DNA of 64,000 bases. Source: Paenibacillus pinihumi DSM 23905 = JCM 16419 (GTDB lineage Bacteria; Bacillota; Bacilli; Paenibacillales; Paenibacillaceae). The position numbers and the translations under genes are program-made. Positions 60,107 through 64,000 of the stretch are shown here, piece by piece; the first letter of the stretch is position 1, and each line of letters begins with the position of its first letter. The notes under the pieces were generated by a model. The model was given only the letters and a program-made list of their open reading frames with translations, was not told the DNA's origin and did not search any database. The DNA lies in contig NZ_AULX01000006.1 of NCBI RefSeq assembly GCF_000422505.1, positions 372,001-436,000 of the forward strand. Direction: 5' to 3'.

Positions 60107-60760
60107 CTAAAATTCTTTTTTTAAATATATAAATACAGAAATAAAAAAGGAAATCATATACACGATTAGGCCGAAAAGCATGTAGATAATTGGGACGTAC
60201 AAAGATGGGTCTATATTTAAATTTGATGATACTAATTGTTCTGATAAATAAGCAATCAAACCTTGTGTAGAAAAAGTAACAAAAATTCCCCCACCTACAC
60301 TCCCAATTGCATTAGAATCAGCTTTTTCTGGTCCAAAAATATAGTAGAGTGGATAATTTATTGCACCGGTAAGGAGGACGATGAAAGTTCCAAAATTGAT
60401 AATTTGAAGTATGCCATCAACTGGTGTATTTGAAACCAGGCCATATATATAAAAGATGGCATATGATAATAATGCTCCGTAAATTACAGTTAAAAAATAG
60501 AAAAGGTAGTGGCTTTGCACAATATGTCTTCTATTAACTGGTAAAGTCAGTACATACTTATCATAGCCAGACTTGCCCTCGTATTTGATAACGTCAAGCG
60601 CTGGCATCACTACAAGCAAGATACTTAACATGGAAACCAGACGGTTCATTGAAGTACCTCCAAAATAAAACAATAATCCAGATGCTATCAATGCTATTCC
60701 TGTGTACGCAAAAAAACTTCGATAAACGAGGTAATAGCTTGTCAATAATAGCCCACTCAT
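60107..60760 (-). CDS. ABC-2-type permease, partner of the adjacent ATPase
   Basis: A 217-residue membrane protein with about six hydrophobic helices and little soluble mass. Starts ATG directly after the TAG of the ATPase gene with its ribosome site inside that gene (CAAGGAG), so the two are translationally coupled. Similar permease-ATPase pairs in lanthipeptide loci act in export or self-protection. No peptidase domain is attached, so leader removal must be done elsewhere. Confidence 0.85.
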   Translation of the reverse strand: MSGLLLTSYYLVYRSFFAYTGIALIASGLLFYFGGTSMNRLVSMLSILLVVMPALDVIKYEGKSGYDKYVLTLPVNRRHIVQSHYLFYFLTVIYGALLSYAIFYIYGLVSNTPVDGILQIINFGTFIVLLTGAINYPLYYIFGPEKADSNAIGSVGGGIFVTFSTQGLIAYLSEQLVSSNLNIDPSLYVPIIYMLFGLIVYMISFFISVFIYLKKEF

Positions 60761-61615
60761 CTATTTCTCACTCCTTGCCAATAAAACACTAATTTCCTCC
60801 ATGGATATGGGTTTAGGCATAATTTTATTGGGCAACTCTTCTTTATCTGATACAAGTACACTAAAATATGAACCATAGTTTCTTTTAGCTACAACTATAT
60901 CTTTGTTGATTAAGGTTAATTGTTTCTCATCAATATCTACAATTGCATAACTTTTAAAAACCTTATTTTTTTCTTCATTTAACAGAATTTCACCATTTTT
61001 TATAAAGACAAGGTGGCTAGCTATTCTATCCACATCACTCATTATGTGAGAGGAAAGTAATATCGCACCTTTTCCATCTCTTACAAATTCACTCAATTCA
61101 TCTAACAATTCCTCCCTTGATGAGGGATCAAGCCCTCCTGTCGCTTCATCCAGCATTAATAATTTTGCATGGTGCGACAAGGCGACAGCTGCCGACAATT
61201 TCATGGACATCCCACGTGATAACTTATTTACTTTTTTATCGATAGGTAAAGAAAAAGACTGTACTAATTGATAAAATTTGGTTTGATCCCATGAGTCAAA
61301 CATTTTTTTAAATACTGTATTTAGTTGCTTTATTGTAAGATGAGCCGGCAGATTTGCAGCATCAAATACGACTCCAATTCTCTCCTTGAGTTTCACATGT
61401 TTATTAATATCTTCTTCATCAAATATCTTTACTGTACCAGTATCCTTGGAAGTTAACCCTAATACTATTTTAAATGTTGTTGATTTTCCTGCCCCGTTAT
61501 CACCAATGAATCCAACAATTGAGCCGGACGGCACATTGAATGAAACATCTTTTAAAACAACTTTGTCTCCGAACGATTTGCCGATATTTTTGATCTCTAA
61601 AAGATTTGCCATCAT
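60761..61615 (-). CDS. ABC transporter ATPase of the lanthipeptide locus
   Basis: A 284-residue ATPase. Walker A GDNGAGKST, Q-loop region (RIGVVFDAANLP), signature LSRGMSMKLSAA, Walker B LLMLDEATGGLD and a switch His in SSHIMSD are all present. The BcrA/CcmA-type layout (no fused TMD) fits transport or immunity ATPases. Ribosome site GGGAGTG; two ATGs, the first preferred. Upstream lies a gap of 828 bp, which may hold the cluster promoter. Confidence 0.9.
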   Translation of the reverse strand: MMANLLEIKNIGKSFGDKVVLKDVSFNVPSGSIVGFIGDNGAGKSTTFKIVLGLTSKDTGTVKIFDEEDINKHVKLKERIGVVFDAANLPAHLTIKQLNTVFKKMFDSWDQTKFYQLVQSFSLPIDKKVNKLSRGMSMKLSAAVALSHHAKLLMLDEATGGLDPSSREELLDELSEFVRDGKGAILLSSHIMSDVDRIASHLVFIKNGEILLNEEKNKVFKSYAIVDIDEKQLTLINKDIVVAKRNYGSYFSVLVSDKEELPNKIMPKPISMEEISVLLARSEK

Positions 61616-62443
61616 TTCACTCCCATATAGTAGTTAATAGAAAGAAGTTTTATTTATTTCTACCCCTTTATAATTCTGGTATTATATATTTGTCCAACCG
61701 TTGTAATTAATTAATAAAAGAAAGCGTGTACTTATCTCTTTTTAAAAAAAGTTGCCGTTGTTTCTATTATGAACCAGTTCCTTTAAAGCTTAGCACCATC
61801 GCTTTATCATGGTAAATCTATAAAGTAAAAATTTATAGTTTATCCAATTTTCTTATTGTATAAGAGAACAAATTCTAATGAGTAATCCAAGAGGGCGAAA
61901 GTTGAAATTGAAAGATCGCGTAAAAAATTGAGGATACCACTTGTTGTGAAGCTGTAAAAGATGTGGATGAATTGCTCATGATGGATTTGGTTTGCTACAA
62001 AATGCTTGCTGTAGTAGTTATAATTTTGAGTTCCAAAATGTCCAGTTCATGAAGGAGGGTAAGTTTGATTTTTTCGATTTTTCTGTGTTTCATTTATGGC
62101 CGGTCGGTGCTAGTAGGGGGAATCATAGAAAGAATTAAAGCCTTAAATCATTATTGAAATATACACTATAAAGCAAAAAAACCAATGATAACTTGTAAAT
62201 AAAATTTTATGTCAAAAAACAATATTTTAAATCCATATTTAGCATAATTATACAACAAATTTGACTTCATTTCAACATTTTTTACAATTTTTATATAATC
62301 AAATATTTACTTCAATTTATTTAACTAAACTCTAAAGAAGAGCCATGCTCAACCTTCTACTTAAAAAATGAAGACATAGTTAAATAAGACTTTTCTTACA
62401 TTTCGACATCGACTTATAACCATAGATATTATAAGTGAATTAA
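61616..62443. other. AT-rich gap between the ABC genes and the M16 pair
   Basis: No supported gene. On the plus strand around 61879-62079 two short overlapping frames (beginning MSNPRGRKLKLKDRVKN and continuing in another frame as EDTTCCEAVKDVDELL) look like a frameshifted relic. A TTG frame after GAAGGAGGG at about 62051 gives only some 30 residues. The minus-strand promoter of the lan operon should lie near the right of the ATPase gene, but I could not place it firmly. Confidence 0.5.
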
Positions 62444-63727
62444 CTACTTTCCAATTACAGTTAATGTTGTTTTTGATTCTTCAGAAAAGTGTAAATGCAG
62501 TACCTGTTCAAGGTCTTTTTCAGTTAAATTTTCAAGTGTAGGTAGGACATCAAATAAATCCATATCATTAAATCGATAACGCGTAAATTGGTTAGCGATA
62601 AATTGAGGCGAGTTAATTGCACTTAAGAAGCTGCCAATCTCTTTCTTAATTATGCGTTGTGCATCCTCTTTCTTTATGGATTCCTTTTTAAACTTAAAAA
62701 CAGTTTCATCTACAATATTTATAATTTCTTCAGGCTCCCTGCTGTCACCGCCAATTACCGAAAAACCAAAGCCTTTTTCATTTGTATAATCAAAAGTAAG
62801 CGGCTTATCCAGATAACCACCATTATACATTTTTTCGTATGCTTCAGAGCTATTACCGAACATTAGCTCAAGTAAAACATTTAGAGACAGCTCATATTTA
62901 AGCAGCTCCTGACCTTGTCTTCCAGGGTTAGATTCTTTATAGCCAACAAAAACTTTAGGTGTTTGAACCGGCAAATTCATAACACTTGATCTTCTATTCA
63001 CTTTGGCATCCTCATCGGGAAAAATACGGTGAATTTCTTCGGGTTTGCTAAATGTTTTTTGCTCTTGATTATTTCTAATGAGCTTTATGATTTCTTCAGG
63101 TTCGACAGGGCCAACAACAAAAAATAACATATTATTAGGATGATAGAAAGTATTATAACAAGCGTATAAATCCTCTTTAGTGATTTGATTAATAGAATTT
63201 ACTGTTCCTGCTATATCAATTTTTACAGGATGACTCTTATACATGTTTGCTAAAATTCCAAAACGAGCACGCCAGTCTGGATTATCGTCATACATTTTTA
63301 TTTCCTGTTCAATGATTCCCTTTTCCTTTTCTACCGTTTCATCTGAAAAATATGGATCTTGAACAAAATTTAGAAGGGTTGTGAGATTCTCATTTATATT
63401 AAATGTAGCTGACAATGTATATGCTGTACGGCTGAAACTTGTGAATGCATTAGCAAAAGCTCCTTGCTTTGCAAACGTATGATAGACATCGCCTTTTTCA
63501 CTTTCAAACATTTTATGTTCTAAAAAATGGGCTATTCCATCCGGAACTTGAGTGATACATTTTTTTTCAGGTAACAAGAATTTATTATCTATCGAACCAT
63601 ACTTTGTTGTGAAGGTCGCAAATGTTTTATGAAAGCCTTTCTTAGGGAGTATAAAAATTTCAAGACCATTGACGAGCTTTTCATGATATATTGTCTCACC
63701 TAACTTTTTGTAAATTACTGCATTCAT
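62444..63727 (-). CDS. M16 zinc metallopeptidase, catalytic type (YmfH-like)
   Basis: A 427-residue M16B-type peptidase. The inverted zinc motif HFLEH (His67, Glu70, His71) and a downstream Glu region (EKGIIEQEI, Glu140/Glu142) provide the metal site. The substrate-binding second half is present. Members remove leader or pheromone segments of peptides, as with AlbF, and M16B pairs have been reported to process class III lanthipeptide leaders. The start overlaps the upstream M16 gene by 32 bp, with ribosome site GAGAGGAG inside it. It lies on the same strand as the lan genes and shares the AT-rich composition. Confidence 0.9.
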   Translation of the reverse strand: MNAVIYKKLGETIYHEKLVNGLEIFILPKKGFHKTFATFTTKYGSIDNKFLLPEKKCITQVPDGIAHFLEHKMFESEKGDVYHTFAKQGAFANAFTSFSRTAYTLSATFNINENLTTLLNFVQDPYFSDETVEKEKGIIEQEIKMYDDNPDWRARFGILANMYKSHPVKIDIAGTVNSINQITKEDLYACYNTFYHPNNMLFFVVGPVEPEEIIKLIRNNQEQKTFSKPEEIHRIFPDEDAKVNRRSSVMNLPVQTPKVFVGYKESNPGRQGQELLKYELSLNVLLELMFGNSSEAYEKMYNGGYLDKPLTFDYTNEKGFGFSVIGGDSREPEEIINIVDETVFKFKKESIKKEDAQRIIKKEIGSFLSAINSPQFIANQFTRYRFNDMDLFDVLPTLENLTEKDLEQVLHLHFSEESKTTLTVIGK

Positions 63728-64000
63728 TGATATACTCCTCTCTGTTCAAGAAATAGATTGTATCAAGATTCCATTTATTAACAGCACGAACAACATCACT
63801 TTTTGATACCCTACTAATTCTTTTAATCTCATCATTTAAATTATTAGATAGTCCACTATCAATCGCTTGAATTGACACCTCCATAATTCCCAGCGGGGTA
63901 TCATACGCTTCTAACAGCAGACTAATCAGCATCGCTTTACCTTGTGCAACTTCAGACTCCGTAAAGTCGCCCTTCTTCATGGCATACTCTTGCTCTCTTA
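63696..64000 (-). CDS. C-terminal part of an M16 peptidase partner (YmfF-like; cut by window edge)
   Basis: The frame enters from the right edge (REQEYAMKKGDF...) and ends at 63696. It shows an M16 C-terminal pattern (SEVAQGKAMLISLLLEAYDTP, then ISRVSKSDVVRAVNKWNL and a short YFLNREE). The ATG at 63980 is internal. The catalytic residues, if any, lie outside the window, so I cannot say whether this is an active or inactive subunit. Translational overlap with the next gene marks a two-subunit M16 enzyme. Confidence 0.85.
   Translation of the reverse strand, partial: REQEYAMKKGDFTESEVAQGKAMLISLLLEAYDTPLGIMEVSIQAIDSGLSNNLNDEIKRISRVSKSDVVRAVNKWNLDTIYFLNREEYINECSNLQKVR

Noticed and set aside
1-64000. 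CRISPR arrays, rRNA, tRNA and complete IS elements
   Set aside because: No regular spaced repeats, rRNA sequence, tRNA cloverleaf or transposase gene was recognised by eye. A dedicated search would be needed to be certain.

Overview
The window looks like a chromosomal segment of a Gram-positive endospore-former of the order Bacillales, most likely Paenibacillaceae. The evidence is near-consensus Shine-Dalgarno sequences, frequent GTG/TTG starts, a T-box leader, a bacillithiol-system BrxC/YtxJ protein, SLH-anchored secreted proteins, Fur boxes and many short rho-independent terminators. No rRNA, tRNA, CRISPR array or intact insertion sequence was seen.

Positions 1 to about 53,950 have balanced base composition and carry ordinary accessory chromosome genes. 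In order: an Hsp90-like ATPase coupled to a TPR-like partner; reductases; an HxlR/DoxX redox pair; a MarR-controlled MFS exporter; MgtC; a T-box (probably Phe-specific) DAHP synthase; rpiA; a very large SLH protein with two tandem purple-acid-phosphatase-like modules; a zone of decayed genes (about 19.1-21.9 kb); a second DNA-clamp (DnaN-like) gene with a small RHH protein; a heterodimeric ABC exporter; a frameshifted beta-lactamase-like gene; a Stf0-type sulfotransferase behind a tiny leader ORF; a UDP-sugar pyrophosphorylase-like gene; LysR and aldo/keto reductase; an MFS/BrxC/ArsR-rhodanese locus with palindromic operators; a pirin with duplicated palindromes; an MMPL transporter; an ArsR-controlled quinone oxidoreductase; and a Fur-boxed iron-uptake operon. 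In that operon an AraC regulator reads in frame into a lipoprotein siderophore-binding protein, followed by two FecCD permeases.

At about 54 kb the sequence becomes visibly AT-rich and stays so to the window end. This part holds a compact class III lanthipeptide locus on the minus strand. Transcribed from right to left it contains two overlapping M16 metallopeptidase genes (the first cut by the window edge), an ABC ATPase and permease, a three-domain LanKC synthetase, two nearly identical 42-residue precursor genes absent from ordinary gene calls, a hairpin, a SAM methyltransferase, and a protein with a possible C39/BtrH-like fold. Each precursor has a class III leader motif (VLELQ) and a Thr-rich core ending in an exact Ser-x2-Ser-x3-Cys labionin motif. 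M16B peptidases have been reported as class III leader proteases that usually lie outside the cluster, so their presence beside this one is the most interesting feature of the window.
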